DNA of 17,302 nt from Deltaproteobacteria bacterium (lineage in GTDB: Bacteria > Desulfobacterota > UBA8473): positions 1-17,302 of the forward strand of contig JAUXHQ010000007.1 in NCBI GenBank assembly GCA_030621455.1. The letters are read 5' to 3'. A program made the translations under genes and the position numbers. The notes below the pieces were generated by a model. It saw only the letters and a program-made list of their open reading frames with translations. It was not told the origin of the DNA and did no database searches. Shown here one piece after another: positions 1-7,929 of this stretch (the stretch's first letter is position 1; each line of letters starts with the position of its first letter).

Positions 1-164
1 GAGCAGTTGTTGAGTCAGTGGGTATTACTAATATCCTGACGAAATGCCTGGGCTCACATAACCCCCACAACGCCGTTAAAGCAACCCTTCAGGCCTTAGG
101 TCAACTTAGGAGTCCCGAAGATATAGCGAAAAAACGTGGTAAAGCTTTGAGTGAGATTATTTAG
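1..164 (+). CDS. rpsE: 30S ribosomal protein S5 (uS5), 3' end only
   Basis: Partial gene; its 5' part lies before the window. The frame starts at base 3 and ends with TAG at 162-164. The last 53 residues read [17 protein letters not shown] and then a segment containing [15 protein letters not shown], which matches the C-terminal domain of S5 (the family's G-SNNP-N-V-AT--GL pattern) and ends in the usual RGKAL-EI tail. S5 sits in the 30S body at the mRNA entry channel and affects decoding accuracy. The next gene is rpmD, as in the canonical spc operon. The 69-nt gap to rpmD is purine rich and holds a small CTCC/GGAG hairpin near 182-195; no other gene is convincing there. Confidence 0.95.
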   Translation, partial: AVVESVGITNILTKCLGSHNPHNAVKATLQALGQLRSPEDIAKKRGKALSEII

Positions 165-233
165 TCGTCCACCGAAATATACTCCTTTCATGGAGGAGGG
201 CAGGGTGGGATGCCTGGAGAAGGGTAGCAGCGC

Positions 234-419
234 ATGGAAGAGAAAGAGCTTAAGGTAAGGCTGAAGAAAAGCGGCATCGGTAGACCCCGAAAGCACAGGG
301 AGACATTGATAGGATTGGGTTTGACTAAGCTCAATAAGATCGTTACCTTGAAAGATACCCCTGAAATTAGAGGAATGATAAATAAAGTGCCCCATTTGGT
401 TGAGGTTATTGAGCCATGA
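234..419 (+). CDS. rpmD: 50S ribosomal protein L30 (uL30)
   Basis: This 61-residue protein has the whole L30 pattern: [19 protein letters not shown] followed by [12 protein letters not shown] and a C-terminal [19 protein letters not shown]30 is a small large-subunit protein found in bacterial ribosomes but absent from some lineages, so its presence is mildly informative. The start is ATG at 234, preceded by a purine-rich AGAAGGG at suitable distance. The stop codon overlaps the rplO start (ATGA at 416-419), indicating translational coupling within the spc operon. Order rpsE-rpmD-rplO-secY is canonical. Confidence 0.96.
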   Translation: MEEKELKVRLKKSGIGRPRKHRETLIGLGLTKLNKIVTLKDTPEIRGMINKVPHLVEVIEP

Positions 420-856
420 GATTGAGTGAATTAAAACCTTCTACAAGGTTTAGAAAGCGGAGGAAGAGAGTCGGGCGAGGGCAGGGTTCCGGTTTAGGGA
501 AAACGGCGGGGCGTGGAACAAAAGGGCAAAAATCACGTTCCGGATCAAGTATACCTGCCGGTTTTGAGGGAGGACAGATGCCCCTTAAGCGGCGTCTTCC
601 CAAGCGGGGTTTTACTAATATTTTCAAGAAGAAATACGTCTTGGTAAATATTCGTGATTTGAATCGATTCGAAGAGGGCACCACGGTTAACGATCAGGCC
701 CTGGTTAACTGTGGATTGGTAAAAGGTGTCTATGATGAGATAAAGTTGTTGGGAGATGGAGAAATAAGTTATCCATTGGTCGTGAAAATCTGTAGGTTTA
801 GTAAAACGGCTAAAGAAAAGATCGAAGCTGCTGGCGGGAAGATAGAGGTGGTCTAA
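416..856 (+). CDS. rplO: 50S ribosomal protein L15 (uL15)
   Basis: The 146-residue product is of normal length for L15. The N-terminus is a glycine- and arginine-rich rRNA-binding extension ([20 protein letters not shown] at about 18-37) followed by [18 protein letters not shown], the L15 signature. The C-terminal globular part ends [15 protein letters not shown]15 is a late assembly protein of the 50S subunit near the central protuberance. The gene overlaps rpmD by four bases and its TAA stop directly abuts the TTG start of secY, so the three genes are probably translated from one message. Confidence 0.97.
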   Translation: MRLSELKPSTRFRKRRKRVGRGQGSGLGKTAGRGTKGQKSRSGSSIPAGFEGGQMPLKRRLPKRGFTNIFKKKYVLVNIRDLNRFEEGTTVNDQALVNCGLVKGVYDEIKLLGDGEISYPLVVKICRFSKTAKEKIEAAGGKIEVV

Positions 857-2182
857 TTGGCGGGCGGGTTTCAAAATATACCCAAGATTCCTGAACTGAA
901 AAAACGGATTTTAGTCACTCTACTTCTATTATCGGTTTATCGAATCGGCGTATATGTTCCTACACCAGGGATCGACAGGGAGGCGCTGTCTTCCTTTTTT
1001 GCTCAGGCTAAGGGTACCCTCCTTGGTCTCTTTGACATGTTTTCCGGGGGGGCGTTGGAGAACCTATCGGTATTTGCTCTGGGCATAATGCCATACATCA
1101 GTGCCTCTATCATCTTACAACTCCTCACTGTGGTTAGCCCGCATTTAGAGAAATTGTCCAAAGAGGGAGAAGCGGGGAGGAGGAAGATAACCCAGTATAC
1201 AAGGTATGGTACGATCATCCTGAGCGTTATCCAAGGTTTTGGCATAAGTGTCGGACTGGAAAGGATGACGGGTCCTGCAGGAGAGATGGTTGTCATGAAC
1301 CCTGGTTTGGCGTTTACGGCAATGACAATAATCAGTCTGACAGCAGGAACGGCATTCATTATGTGGCTCGGTGAGCAGATTACCGAGAGGGGTATTGGAA
1401 ACGGGATTTCTCTGATAATATTTGCCGGTATTGTTGTCCGATTACCTGCTGCCTGTTCCAATACTGTCCGTCTCCTAATGGCAGGAGAGATGAGCATCTT
1501 TACGGTTTTAATGCTTATAATTCTTATGGTCCTCGTGGTAGGGGTAATCGTTTTTGTAGAACGTGGACAGAGACGTCTTCCAGTTCAATATGCTAAGAGG
1601 GTGGTGGGTAGAAGGATGTATGGAGGCCAAAGCACCCACCTACCGTTGCGTGTAAACACCGCCGGAGTTATTCCACCAATCTTTGCTTCTTCAATATTGA
1701 TGTTCCCTCTAACCGTTGCAAATTTTTTACCTAAGGAGTGGATGGAATTGCATCCATTTTTTCAGGGCATAATAGACAGCTTAGGGCCCGGTAGGCTTGT
1801 TTACAGTATCGTATATGTTGGTCTTATTGTTTTCTTTTGCTACTTTTACACGGCAGTTACATTTAATCCGGTTGATATTGCTGACAATATGAAGAAATAT
1901 GGGGGATATATACCTGGGATAAGACCCGGTAAAAGAACGGCTGATTATATAGATAAAGTCCTTACGAGAATTACTCTGGGCGGAGCTATCTATGTTTCGG
2001 CCGTATGCATACTCCCTACAATTCTTATCAGGAAGTTCAATGCGCCTTTTTACTTTGGGGGTACCGCACTACTGATTGTGGTAGGGGTTGCTATGGATAC
2101 GGTTTCACAAATTGAGTCCCATTTACTTGCAAGGCATTATGAAGGATTCATGAAAAAAGCTAAGATCAAAGGTCGTCGTTGA
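857..2182 (+). CDS. secY: Sec translocon channel subunit SecY
   Basis: The 441-residue, strongly hydrophobic protein is the channel-forming subunit of the SecYEG translocon in the inner membrane. It has about ten membrane spans. Recognisable SecY elements are the plug/TM2 region [15 protein letters not shown] (about 76-90), the cytosolic stretch [20 protein letters not shown] (about 97-116), [19 protein letters not shown] near 175-193, and the cytosolic loop [20 protein letters not shown] near 345-364, where SecA and ribosomes dock. The start is TTG at 857, immediately after the rplO stop; GAGGTGG at 845-851 gives the ribosome-binding site, and the translation MAGGFQNI matches other SecY N-termini. 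It is the last gene before an 87-bp gap that carries a promoter candidate for adk. Confidence 0.97.
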   Translation: MAGGFQNIPKIPELKKRILVTLLLLSVYRIGVYVPTPGIDREALSSFFAQAKGTLLGLFDMFSGGALENLSVFALGIMPYISASIILQLLTVVSPHLEKLSKEGEAGRRKITQYTRYGTIILSVIQGFGISVGLERMTGPAGEMVVMNPGLAFTAMTIISLTAGTAFIMWLGEQITERGIGNGISLIIFAGIVVRLPAACSNTVRLLMAGEMSIFTVLMLIILMVLVVGVIVFVERGQRRLPVQYAKRVVGRRMYGGQSTHLPLRVNTAGVIPPIFASSILMFPLTVANFLPKEWMELHPFFQGIIDSLGPGRLVYSIVYVGLIVFFCYFYTAVTFNPVDIADNMKKYGGYIPGIRPGKRTADYIDKVLTRITLGGAIYVSAVCILPTILIRKFNAPFYFGGTALLIVVGVAMDTVSQIESHLLARHYEGFMKKAKIKGRR

Positions 2183-2216
2183 TTAGATAGATAATATGCA
2201 GGTTTATTTTAGCATT

Positions 2217-2245
2217 TTGGATGGGTATCTTGCTATATATATAAA
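2217..2245 (+). promoter_or_regulatory. sigma-70-type promoter candidate upstream of adk
   Basis: TTGGAT at 2217-2222 and TATAAA at 2240-2245 are separated by exactly 17 nt, in an AT-rich 87-bp gap between secY and adk. A start site near 2252 would leave a short leader of about 18 nt before the adk ATG at 2270. Seen by pattern only; it would add an internal promoter within the spc operon. Confidence 0.45.
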
Positions 2246-2269
2246 CGTTTAAGAAAGGATGGTTTCATC

Positions 2270-2917
2270 ATGAATTTGATACTGGTAGGTCCGCCGGGTT
2301 CCGGAAAAGGTACCCAAGCGAAGATGCTGATTGATAAATACGGCATACCTCAAATTTCAACAGGTGATATCTTGAGGGAAGCCGTAAAGGAAGGTTCTCC
2401 ATTGGGTATGAAGGCAAAGGCCTTGATGGACAAAGGTTCTCTAGTGTCCGATGACATTGTGATAGGAATAATCGAAGATAGACTAGGTAAGCCAGATTGT
2501 AAAGGAGGTTTTATTCTAGACGGGTTCCCACGAACTGTGGCCCAGTCCGAAGCCTTGGACAATATCCTGGTCAGAATGGGTTTGAAGATTGATCATCTGA
2601 TTAATATTGAAGTTGACGATGGAGAGTTGATGAAGCGGCTAACAGGTAGGCGGACTTGCAGGCAATGTGGACAGGGATACCATGTTATGTTTGATCCACC
2701 GAAGAATGAAGGCGTGTGTAATGAGTGTAATGGAGAACTTTACCAGAGAGATGATGATAAAGAGGATACAATAAAGAGCAGATTGAAGGTCTATCATGAT
2801 CAGACTGCCCCGGTAGTTGGACATTACCAAGCAAAGAAATTATGCAGAACCGTTAATGGTGTTGGTAAGATGGACGAGATTTTTAAGAGGATTACAGACA
2901 TAATTGATCGGGTATAA
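2270..2917 (+). CDS. adk: Adenylate kinase, zinc-binding LID type
   Basis: The 215-residue cytosolic enzyme catalyses AMP + ATP = 2 ADP. The P-loop GPPGSGKGT lies at 8-16, the AMP-binding stretch STGDILREAV at 30-39 and DGFPRT at 84-89, and the LID region begins at LTGRRTC (124-130). The LID carries four cysteines (C130, C133, C150, C153), so this is the zinc-binding long form found in Gram-positives and many deltaproteobacteria. The enterobacterial long form has a hydrogen-bonded LID instead. The start is ATG 2270, with AAGAAAGGA about 10 nt upstream. adk next to secY is the usual place. The common next gene, map, is missing; infA follows after 21 bp. Confidence 0.97.
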   Translation: MNLILVGPPGSGKGTQAKMLIDKYGIPQISTGDILREAVKEGSPLGMKAKALMDKGSLVSDDIVIGIIEDRLGKPDCKGGFILDGFPRTVAQSEALDNILVRMGLKIDHLINIEVDDGELMKRLTGRRTCRQCGQGYHVMFDPPKNEGVCNECNGELYQRDDDKEDTIKSRLKVYHDQTAPVVGHYQAKKLCRTVNGVGKMDEIFKRITDIIDRV

Positions 2918-2938
2918 ATACATAGAATTGAGACTCTT

Positions 2939-3157
2939 ATGCCAAAAGAAGAAGCTATTGAAGTGGAAGGAACCGTCTTGGAAACATTACCCAACGCCAT
3001 GTTTAGAGTGGAGTTGGATAACGGACATAAGGTCCTGGCGCATATATCCGGGAAGATGAGAATGCACTTCATTAAAATACTTCCCGGTGACAAGGTAACT
3101 GTTGAGTTGTCCCCATATGACCTCAGCAGGGGACGGATTACGTATCGTTCCAAGTGA
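2939..3157 (+). CDS. infA: Translation initiation factor IF-1
   Basis: The 72-residue single-domain OB-fold protein matches IF-1 over its full length: [20 protein letters not shown], then [19 protein letters not shown], then the conserved end [16 protein letters not shown]-1 binds the 30S A site and helps IF-2 and IF-3 in initiation. The start is ATG 2939, which gives the normal length. The upstream sequence GAATTGAGACTCTT has no strong Shine-Dalgarno motif, so translation may be weak or coupled to adk. A 402-bp non-coding stretch follows instead of rpmJ. Confidence 0.96.
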   Translation: MPKEEAIEVEGTVLETLPNAMFRVELDNGHKVLAHISGKMRMHFIKILPGDKVTVELSPYDLSRGRITYRSK

Positions 3158-3237
3158 CCGCTCTATACGCTCGTGTGTCTACACGCTGAGTTCGGTTAGC
3201 GAGAGCCCCCTCCAGGGTTCAAAAGATTTGACCTGTG

Positions 3238-3279
3238 CAGTCGGGCAGGTTTACCGTTTGCCGGCTGCTTATTTCGTTT
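3238..3279 (+). terminator. Possible rho-independent terminator after infA
   Basis: CAGTCGGGCA (3238-3247) pairs with TGCCGGCTG (3259-3267) as a nine-pair stem with one bulged G and one G-T pair. A T-rich but interrupted tail follows (CTTATTTCGTTTGCTTTTT). The stem is strong, but the U tract is broken by C and G, so termination may be partial or this may just be a leader hairpin. Confidence 0.35.
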
Positions 3280-3322
3280 GCTTTTTATAAACTACATTCC
3301 GGCATAAATCTAAAGCAAACGA
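3274..3322 (+). repeat. 11-bp perfect inverted repeat
   Basis: TCGTTTGCTTT at 3274-3284 and AAAGCAAACGA at 3312-3322 are exact reverse complements around a 27-nt AT-rich centre. In RNA this would be a long stem with a large loop; in DNA it could be a binding site for a dimeric protein. It partly overlaps the T-rich tail of the hairpin at 3238-3267, so the two structures might compete. Confidence 0.6.
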
Positions 3323-3423
3323 GACAAGCCCCCGACGCTTAACGCAATCCGGTTAACTGAATTATCAGCGACAATTCGCCACACAGGGTTTGTATAACTG
3401 CACAGATCGAAAAGTATTGCGCT

Positions 3424-3452
3424 TTGCTTCACTAAGGTTCGGAAATTAAAAT
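3424..3452 (+). promoter_or_regulatory. Promoter candidate for the alpha operon (rpmJ-rplQ)
   Basis: TTGCTT (3424-3429) and TAAAAT (3447-3452) are spaced by 17 nt. A start near 3459 would give a leader of about 100 nt before the rpmJ ATG. The alpha operon must be transcribed either by readthrough across the spacer or from a site such as this one. Confidence 0.4.
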
Positions 3453-3559
3453 CCGTTCCTAAGAACCATTGGCAAAAATTGTCAAGATCTGAACGTCAAA
3501 AGGTTTTTAAACCCGCTCTGAATGAAGCGACGTGACAAGACAAAGGATGGTGGGTCAGT

Positions 3560-3673
3560 ATGAAGGTAAAAGCGTCAGTAAAAAAGAGATGTGATAAGTG
3601 CAAGGTGATTAGACGAAAGGGTGTAGTAAGGATAATCTGTGAAAATCCGAGGCACAAGCAGAGACAAGGGTAG
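3560..3673 (+). CDS. rpmJ: 50S ribosomal protein L36 (bL36), zinc-binding form
   Basis: A 37-residue ORF starts at ATG 3560 and ends at TAG 3671-3673: [20 protein letters not shown] and a tail ending NPRHKQRQG. This is the full-length L36 pattern. The zinc-ribbon ligands C11, C14, C27 and H32 are all present, so it is the zinc-containing (C+) paralogue rather than the zinc-free form induced by zinc starvation. AAAGGATGG lies upstream as the ribosome-binding site. L36 contacts 23S rRNA and closes late 50S assembly. It begins the alpha operon, 17 bp ahead of rpsM. Confidence 0.95.
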   Translation: MKVKASVKKRCDKCKVIRRKGVVRIICENPRHKQRQG

Positions 3674-3690
3674 GCAGGGAGGTACTGACA

Positions 3691-4059
3691 TTGGCAAGAA
3701 TTGCTGGGGTTGATTTGCCCAGGGGCAAACGTATGGAGATTGCTTTAACTTATATCTACGGGATTGGGCGGTCTAATTCCAGGGAGATTCTGAAGAAAGC
3801 AGGGATTGATCTTGGTATAATGTCCGATGATATTTCAGAGTCCGAGGTGGCCAGGATAAGGGAGATAATTGATAGTAAGTATAAGGTGGAAGGTGACCTA
3901 AGGATTGAAATCTCAATGAACATAAAGAGATTGATGGATATAGGGAGTTACCGGGGGTTACGCCACCGGCGTTCTTTGCCTGTTCGCGGTCAAAGAACCA
4001 GCACCAACGCAAGGACGAGGAAAGGTCCCCGTAAGGCAATCGGCGGTAGAAGGAAATAG
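3691..4059 (+). CDS. rpsM: 30S ribosomal protein S13 (uS13)
   Basis: The 122-residue product starts [20 protein letters not shown] and carries the helix-two-turn-helix [14 protein letters not shown]. Its basic C-terminal tail, [18 protein letters not shown] then [10 protein letters not shown], reaches toward the P-site tRNA. S13 lies in the head of the 30S subunit and forms intersubunit bridges. The start is TTG at 3691, preceded by GGGAGGT (3677-3683) at good spacing; it gives the invariant MARIAG N-terminus. rpsK follows after 8 bp. Confidence 0.97.
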   Translation: MARIAGVDLPRGKRMEIALTYIYGIGRSNSREILKKAGIDLGIMSDDISESEVARIREIIDSKYKVEGDLRIEISMNIKRLMDIGSYRGLRHRRSLPVRGQRTSTNARTRKGPRKAIGGRRK

Positions 4060-4067
4060 GAGGGTGG

Positions 4068-4463
4068 ATGGCAAAACAAAAGAAAAAAGGTGTTAGGAAG
4101 AAAAGGGAGAAGAAGAATATCCCAAAGGGTATCGCACACATTCAGGCTACGTTCAATAATACAATAATTACGATTACTGATCTAAGTGGAAATGTGATCG
4201 CTTGGTCGAGTGCTGGAACTCAGGGGTATAGGGGCTCTCGGAAGAGTACCCCCTTTGCTGCTCAGTTGACTGCAGAAGATGTTGCCAAGAAGGCTATGGA
4301 ACATGGAGTTAGGAATATAGATGTATATATTAAGGGGCCGGGAGGTGGACGGGAATCTGCTCTAAGAGCCCTCCAGGCTGTGGGGTTCAATGTCAATTTA
4401 ATTAGAGATGTTACACCTATCCCCCATAATGGGTGTCGTCCGCCCAAGAGAAGAAGGGTTTAA
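4068..4463 (+). CDS. rpsK: 30S ribosomal protein S11 (uS11)
   Basis: The 131-residue protein has a lysine-rich N-terminal extension ([19 protein letters not shown]), then the S11 core: [40 protein letters not shown] and the end [16 protein letters not shown]. The NG dipeptide in HNGCR corresponds to the position known to form isoaspartate in E. coli S11. S11 sits on the 30S platform next to the Shine-Dalgarno helix. The start is ATG 4068, with AGGAGGGTGG immediately upstream, partly inside the end of rpsM. Confidence 0.97.
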   Translation: MAKQKKKGVRKKREKKNIPKGIAHIQATFNNTIITITDLSGNVIAWSSAGTQGYRGSRKSTPFAAQLTAEDVAKKAMEHGVRNIDVYIKGPGGGRESALRALQAVGFNVNLIRDVTPIPHNGCRPPKRRRV

Positions 4464-4475
4464 AGGAGGCGTAGT

Positions 4476-5102
4476 TTGGCTCGGTACACTGGGGCTGTAT
4501 GTAGGTTGTGCAGAAGAGAGAATGTAAAGTTGTATTTAAAGGGTGACAGGTGTTATTCGGACAAGTGCGGCAACGAAAGGAGGAATTATCCTCCGGGTCA
4601 GCACGGGCAGAGACGCACCAAGTCTTCCGATTATGGTATCCAACTTCGCGAAAAGCAAAAGGTAAAGCGAATTTACGGTATTCTTGAAAAACAGTTTCGC
4701 GCGTATTTTGAAAAGGCTGAGAGGTTGAAGGGCATAACTGGGGATAATCTGTTGATCTTTCTCGAGAGAAGAATGGATAATATGGTATTTCGTTTTGGAT
4801 TTGCCAGCTCCCGCAATGAAGGAAGACAACTAGTGAGGCACAACCACTTTATTGTAAATGGGAAAAAAGTGAATATACCTTCTTACCTCATGAGCCCTGG
4901 AGATGTTTTAGAGGTGAGAGAGAAAAGCAGAAAGGTTGGCAGGATAATTGAATCATTGGAGTCCATGGCACGTCGTGGTTTGCCGAACTGGCTGGAATTG
5001 GATAAGGAGGCCATGAAGGGGAAGGTAATCTCCTTGCCTGCCAGAGAGGAATTGACTATGCCAATTCAAGAACAACTAATTGTGGAACTATATTCAAAAT
5101 AA
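4476..5102 (+). CDS. rpsD: 30S ribosomal protein S4 (uS4), four-cysteine form
   Basis: The 208-residue protein is a primary 16S rRNA-binding protein that nucleates 30S assembly and affects decoding accuracy. In E. coli it also represses the alpha operon. Its N-terminus carries four cysteines (C9, C12, C26, C31), the zinc-binding version of S4. The S4 RNA-binding domain runs through [20 protein letters not shown] and [20 protein letters not shown] near 95-135. The end is the typical [13 protein letters not shown]. The start is TTG at 4476, with AAAGGAGG (4462-4469) as ribosome-binding site. rpoA follows after 55 bp. Confidence 0.97.
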   Translation: MARYTGAVCRLCRRENVKLYLKGDRCYSDKCGNERRNYPPGQHGQRRTKSSDYGIQLREKQKVKRIYGILEKQFRAYFEKAERLKGITGDNLLIFLERRMDNMVFRFGFASSRNEGRQLVRHNHFIVNGKKVNIPSYLMSPGDVLEVREKSRKVGRIIESLESMARRGLPNWLELDKEAMKGKVISLPAREELTMPIQEQLIVELYSK

Positions 5103-5157
5103 ACTTATTGTTGTCTGTTTTTTTGAAAGAGGCGGACTGTCCCTAGATGGAGTAAAG

Positions 5158-6177
5158 ATGCATGAGAATTGGCAGGAATTAATTAGACCGAAGAGGTTGG
5201 ATGTTGACGCCGAATCTCTTACAGAATGTTACGGAAAGTTTGTGGGAGAACCCTTTGAGCGGGGGCTTGGCCTAACTCTGGGAAATGCCATGCGCAGGAT
5301 TCTACTGTCCTCTATCGTAGGGACCGCTATTACTTCTGTTAGAATTGAGGGTGTTCTTCATGAATTCTCAACGATCTCCGGGGTTAGGGAGGATGTGACG
5401 GACATTGTCCTTAACCTAAAAGAAGTCCTCCTGGAGATCCATTCTGATGGTCCGGAGATTATCAGGATTGATATTGAAAAAGAGGGTGAGGTAAGGGCTT
5501 CAGATATTGCCGTAAACAACAACGTTGAGATTTTGAGTCCCGATTTACATATCGCTACATTATCGAAAGATGCGAGGCTCCAAATAGAGATGGTAGTCAA
5601 GCAGGGGAGGGGGTATGTTCCTGCGGAAATGAATAGGGAAGATGACCAGCCTATCGGCACCATCCCTATAGATGCGATCTTTTCTCCTATCAAGAAGGTC
5701 AATTACACAGTGGGTCAAGCAAGGGTGGGTCAGGTAACTGACTATGACAAACTGACACTGGAAGTATGGACAGACGGTAGCGTATTACCGGAGGATGCGA
5801 TTGCCTATGCGGCAAAGATATTAAAGGATCAACTCGACATCTTTATCAATTTTGATGAGGCTGAAGAGAGTATGGAGGAAGAAGTCGCTGCAGAAAAAGA
5901 TAAAGTCACGCTTAACGAGAACCTGTTCAAGAGTGTTGCTGAACTAGAATTATCAGTCCGTTCAGCCAACTGTCTTAAGAATGCTGAAATACAGCATATT
6001 GGCGAACTGGTTCAAAAGACTGAGGCTGAGATGCTGAAGACTAGAAACTTCGGGAGAAAATCCCTCAATGAGATAAAAGAGATTTTAACAGAGATGGGAT
6101 TGTCTCTGGGGATGAAATTGCCGGATTTCCAGCCACCTGAAGAAGATTTTGACGAAGAGAAGGAATTTATAGGATGA
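5158..6177 (+). CDS. rpoA: DNA-directed RNA polymerase subunit alpha
   Basis: The alpha subunit dimerises to scaffold RNA polymerase assembly. From ATG 5158 the product is 339 residues, begins [20 protein letters not shown] and has the dimerisation motif [19 protein letters not shown] at about 34-52. An acidic linker ([20 protein letters not shown]) precedes the C-terminal domain (about 256-318: [17 protein letters not shown] ... [18 protein letters not shown]). That domain binds UP elements and activators. The frame is open 26 codons further upstream into rpsD, but 5158 is preferred: it has GGAG five bases ahead and gives the family's usual N-terminus. The stop overlaps the rplQ start (ATGA at 6174-6177). 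Confidence 0.97.
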   Translation: MHENWQELIRPKRLDVDAESLTECYGKFVGEPFERGLGLTLGNAMRRILLSSIVGTAITSVRIEGVLHEFSTISGVREDVTDIVLNLKEVLLEIHSDGPEIIRIDIEKEGEVRASDIAVNNNVEILSPDLHIATLSKDARLQIEMVVKQGRGYVPAEMNREDDQPIGTIPIDAIFSPIKKVNYTVGQARVGQVTDYDKLTLEVWTDGSVLPEDAIAYAAKILKDQLDIFINFDEAEESMEEEVAAEKDKVTLNENLFKSVAELELSVRSANCLKNAEIQHIGELVQKTEAEMLKTRNFGRKSLNEIKEILTEMGLSLGMKLPDFQPPEEDFDEEKEFIG

Positions 6178-6575
6178 GACACCAAAAAGCTGGCAGAAAA
6201 TTGGGGCGTACATCTAGTCATCGTAAAGCAATGTTTAGAAATATGGTCACCTCTTTCTTTGAACATGAGAGGATAGAAACAACGGATGCCAAGGCAAAGG
6301 AATTACGGAAGATTGCCGAAAAGATGATTACCTTAGGAAAAAAAGGAGATTTGCACTCAAGAAGGCAGGTTCTCAGCGTTATCAGTGATAAAAAGGTGGT
6401 CAGGGATTTATTCGATACGATTGCCCCTCGATATTTGCATAGAAATGGGGGATATACGAGAATTTTCAAGACGGGTAGAAGACTGGGGGACAACGCCCCA
6501 CTTTCGGTCATTGAGTTAATGCCCGAGGATGATGGTACAGCAAATAAGGGATCTTCCAAAGAAAAAAGGAAGTAA
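6174..6575 (+). CDS. rplQ: 50S ribosomal protein L17 (bL17)
   Basis: The 133-residue product begins with the invariant L17 N-terminus [20 protein letters not shown] and continues with [20 protein letters not shown] and the C-terminal [20 protein letters not shown], the full L17 pattern, plus a short charged tail. L17 lies near the peptide exit tunnel of the 50S subunit. It is the last alpha-operon gene, coupled to rpoA by a four-base overlap, and the terminator at 6715-6741 lies 140 bp downstream. Confidence 0.97.
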   Translation: MRHQKAGRKLGRTSSHRKAMFRNMVTSFFEHERIETTDAKAKELRKIAEKMITLGKKGDLHSRRQVLSVISDKKVVRDLFDTIAPRYLHRNGGYTRIFKTGRRLGDNAPLSVIELMPEDDGTANKGSSKEKRK

Positions 6576-6714
6576 AACGTAGCCGGGAATAAAGCCCGGG
6601 ATTGGTCTTGAATCCCAATATAAACGAAACCGTAAAAAGGCTGTTGGCAAACGAAGGGATAGGAAAGGAGAAAAGTTCCTCACGAAAGGCACCACACAGA
6701 TCAGTAAATTTCCT
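6576..6714 (+). other. Structured 3' region after rplQ, with two overlapping hairpins
   Basis: CCGGG (6583-6587) can pair with CCCGG (6595-6599), and GGGATT (6598-6603) can pair with AATCCC (6611-6616). The two stems share bases 6598-6599 and cannot both form fully. No gene is visible: a TTG-initiated frame runs through but has no family resemblance and continues across the terminator. The stretch may simply be a structured 3' UTR of the alpha operon. Confidence 0.4.
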
Positions 6715-6741
6715 AAGGCAAGGTCTAACTTGCCTTTTTTT
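6715..6741 (+). terminator. Rho-independent terminator of the alpha operon
   Basis: AAGGCAAG (6715-6722) pairs perfectly with CTTGCCTT (6729-6736) around the loop GTCTAA, and the stem runs into a tract of seven T (6735-6741). This is a textbook intrinsic terminator after rplQ and before the promoter candidate of the next unit. Confidence 0.85.
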
Positions 6742-6752
6742 ATTTGAAGAAC

Positions 6753-6781
6753 TTGATTTTTATCGACTTTTGGTCTAAGAT
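6753..6781 (+). promoter_or_regulatory. Promoter candidate for rsfS-comF
   Basis: TTGATT (6753-6758) and TAAGAT (6776-6781) are spaced by exactly 17 nt and begin 12 bp after the terminator T tract. A start near 6788 would give a leader of about 55 nt containing AAGGAGAAGGGG before the rsfS ATG. Confidence 0.5.
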
Positions 6782-6843
6782 ATGGGCATTTTGAGCGGAG
6801 TATGTATAGAGAACAAAGGAGAAGGGGTGATAGGTAAAGGTAG

Positions 6844-7197
6844 ATGGTTATAAATTCGAAGGCTAAATCTCTCGTTTGTGCCAATGCCATCTTGGACAAG
6901 AAGGCCTTGGATTTGGTAATTCTGGAAATGAGGGAACTGTCTTCAATTGCTGATTACTTCATAATATGTAGTGGGAAATCGGATCGTCAGGTTCAAGGGA
7001 TCGCCTATTCCGTAGAAGAAAGTCTGAAAAAGAAAGGGATCTACCCCTTGGGTATTGAGGGCTTTTCTGAGGCTAAATGGATACTACTGGACTATAATGA
7101 CGTTATAGTAAATGTATTCTATGAGCCCATTAGAGAGTTTTATGACCTGGAGGGACTCTGGAGTGATGCGCCGAGAGTTGAGATGGACACTGGATAA
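6844..7197 (+). CDS. rsfS: Ribosome silencing factor RsfS (RsfA/Iojap family)
   Basis: The 117-residue protein is a full-length member of the Iojap/RsfS family. Family hallmarks are LDLVILEMRELSSIADYFII followed by CSGKSDRQVQ, then GIYPLGIEGFSEAKWILLDY and the C-terminal VFYEPIREFYDLEGLW. RsfS binds ribosomal protein L14 and blocks subunit joining, which lowers translation under nutrient limitation. It lacks the nucleotidyltransferase catalytic residues of the fold it resembles. The start is ATG 6844, with AAAGG a few bases upstream. The 3' end overlaps the likely start of the ComF gene. In many bacteria rsfS sits by nadD or proA; here it follows the alpha operon. Confidence 0.93.
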   Translation: MVINSKAKSLVCANAILDKKALDLVILEMRELSSIADYFIICSGKSDRQVQGIAYSVEESLKKKGIYPLGIEGFSEAKWILLDYNDVIVNVFYEPIREFYDLEGLWSDAPRVEMDTG

Positions 7198-7918
7198 ACC
7201 TATAAGACAATTCCTTTGTGCCTTTCTGGATTTGCTCTTTCCAGAAAGATGCCTCATATGTAATAAAGGGCCTGTTGATAGCCAAGGGATTTGTGAATAT
7301 TGTCTTTCGAGCATAAAGTACATTTCATCTCCTGCCTGTTCCAAGTGTGGTATCCCTTTCAACTCTGACGCTGGAGAAGATCACCTTTGCGGGATTTGTC
7401 TAACCTCGAAAGTACACTTCAGCAAAGCCAGGGCGGTGGGCTTTTTTGAGGGGGTACTACAAGAGGCCATTCATCAGTTTAAGTATAACAGAAAGACCAT
7501 CTTGGCTAAACCTCTCGGCGACTTCATGGTGAACTGCAATCGCGATTCTATTGATTTCAAGGCTTATGACTTTCTGGTTCCGGTCCCTCTGCATCCCAGA
7601 AGATTAAGAGAAAGGGGGTTTAACCAGGCCCTTTCTTTAGCTAAACGAATTGCTAAAAGATGTGGGGTGCCTGTTGATTATTTGAGCCTTAAGAGGGTTA
7701 GATGGGAGAAACCCCAGATTAATCTCAGCAGAAAAGAAAGAGAGCGGAATGTCAGGGGGGCTTTTGCCTTCTACGACAGGGGGAAATTAAGCAAGAATAG
7801 AGTTCTTCTGATAGATGATGTCTGCACAAGCGGAGCGACCGTTAACGAATGTGCAAGGGTATTGATGGAAGCCGGAACACGCAGGGTGGATGTTTTGACA
7901 CTGTGCAGGGCCTTATGA
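7166..7918 (+). CDS. ComF-family amidophosphoribosyltransferase-like protein
   Basis: From ATG 7166 this is a 250-residue ComF-type protein. The N-terminus starts FLDLLFPERCLIC and holds two CxxC pairs for one zinc finger (C29, C32, C43, C46), then a second Cys set (C58, C61, C75, C78). The phosphoribosyltransferase domain follows, with VPVPLHPRRLRERGFNQA at 138-155 and the PRPP-binding loop VLLIDDVCTSGAT at 213-225. ComF is needed for ssDNA import in natural transformation in Bacillus and Haemophilus (ComFC), but homologues are widespread in non-competent bacteria, so competence cannot be inferred. The frame stays open back to 7112; 7166 is chosen because GGAG and GAGGGA lie upstream. It overlaps rsfS by 32 bp. 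Confidence 0.88.
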   Translation: MRRELRWTLDKPIRQFLCAFLDLLFPERCLICNKGPVDSQGICEYCLSSIKYISSPACSKCGIPFNSDAGEDHLCGICLTSKVHFSKARAVGFFEGVLQEAIHQFKYNRKTILAKPLGDFMVNCNRDSIDFKAYDFLVPVPLHPRRLRERGFNQALSLAKRIAKRCGVPVDYLSLKRVRWEKPQINLSRKERERNVRGAFAFYDRGKLSKNRVLLIDDVCTSGATVNECARVLMEAGTRRVDVLTLCRAL

Positions 7919-7929
7919 AGCAAGACTCT

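Larger units (their letters stand above)
3158..3559 (+). other. 402-bp non-coding, hairpin-rich spacer between infA and rpmJ
   Basis: No credible protein gene is visible here on either strand; the only open frame of note overlaps infA out of frame and resembles nothing. The stretch holds a CGCTGA/TTAGCG hairpin around 3184-3199, a bulged GC-rich hairpin at 3238-3267, an 11-bp inverted repeat at 3274-3322 and a promoter candidate at 3424-3452, each listed separately. I found no tRNA, rRNA or known riboswitch signature. Its likely jobs are ending the spc message and starting the alpha operon. A small RNA or an autogenous ribosomal-protein (S4-type) leader is possible but not shown. Confidence 0.6.

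Noticed and set aside
3102-3290. 62-codon ORF overlapping the infA end
   Set aside because: Out of frame with infA, no ribosome-binding site, no recognisable motif.
3158-3559. tRNA or known riboswitch in the infA-rpmJ spacer
   Set aside because: A GGTTCAAAA motif suggested a tRNA T-arm, but no acceptor stem or anticodon arm fits, and no known riboswitch consensus was found.
5080-5157. Longer rpoA start inside rpsD
   Set aside because: The extra 26 residues are not alpha-like and would overlap rpsD; ATG 5158 has a Shine-Dalgarno and gives the usual N-terminus.
6604-6780. TTG-started open frame after rplQ
   Set aside because: It runs through an intrinsic terminator and a promoter candidate and has no family resemblance.
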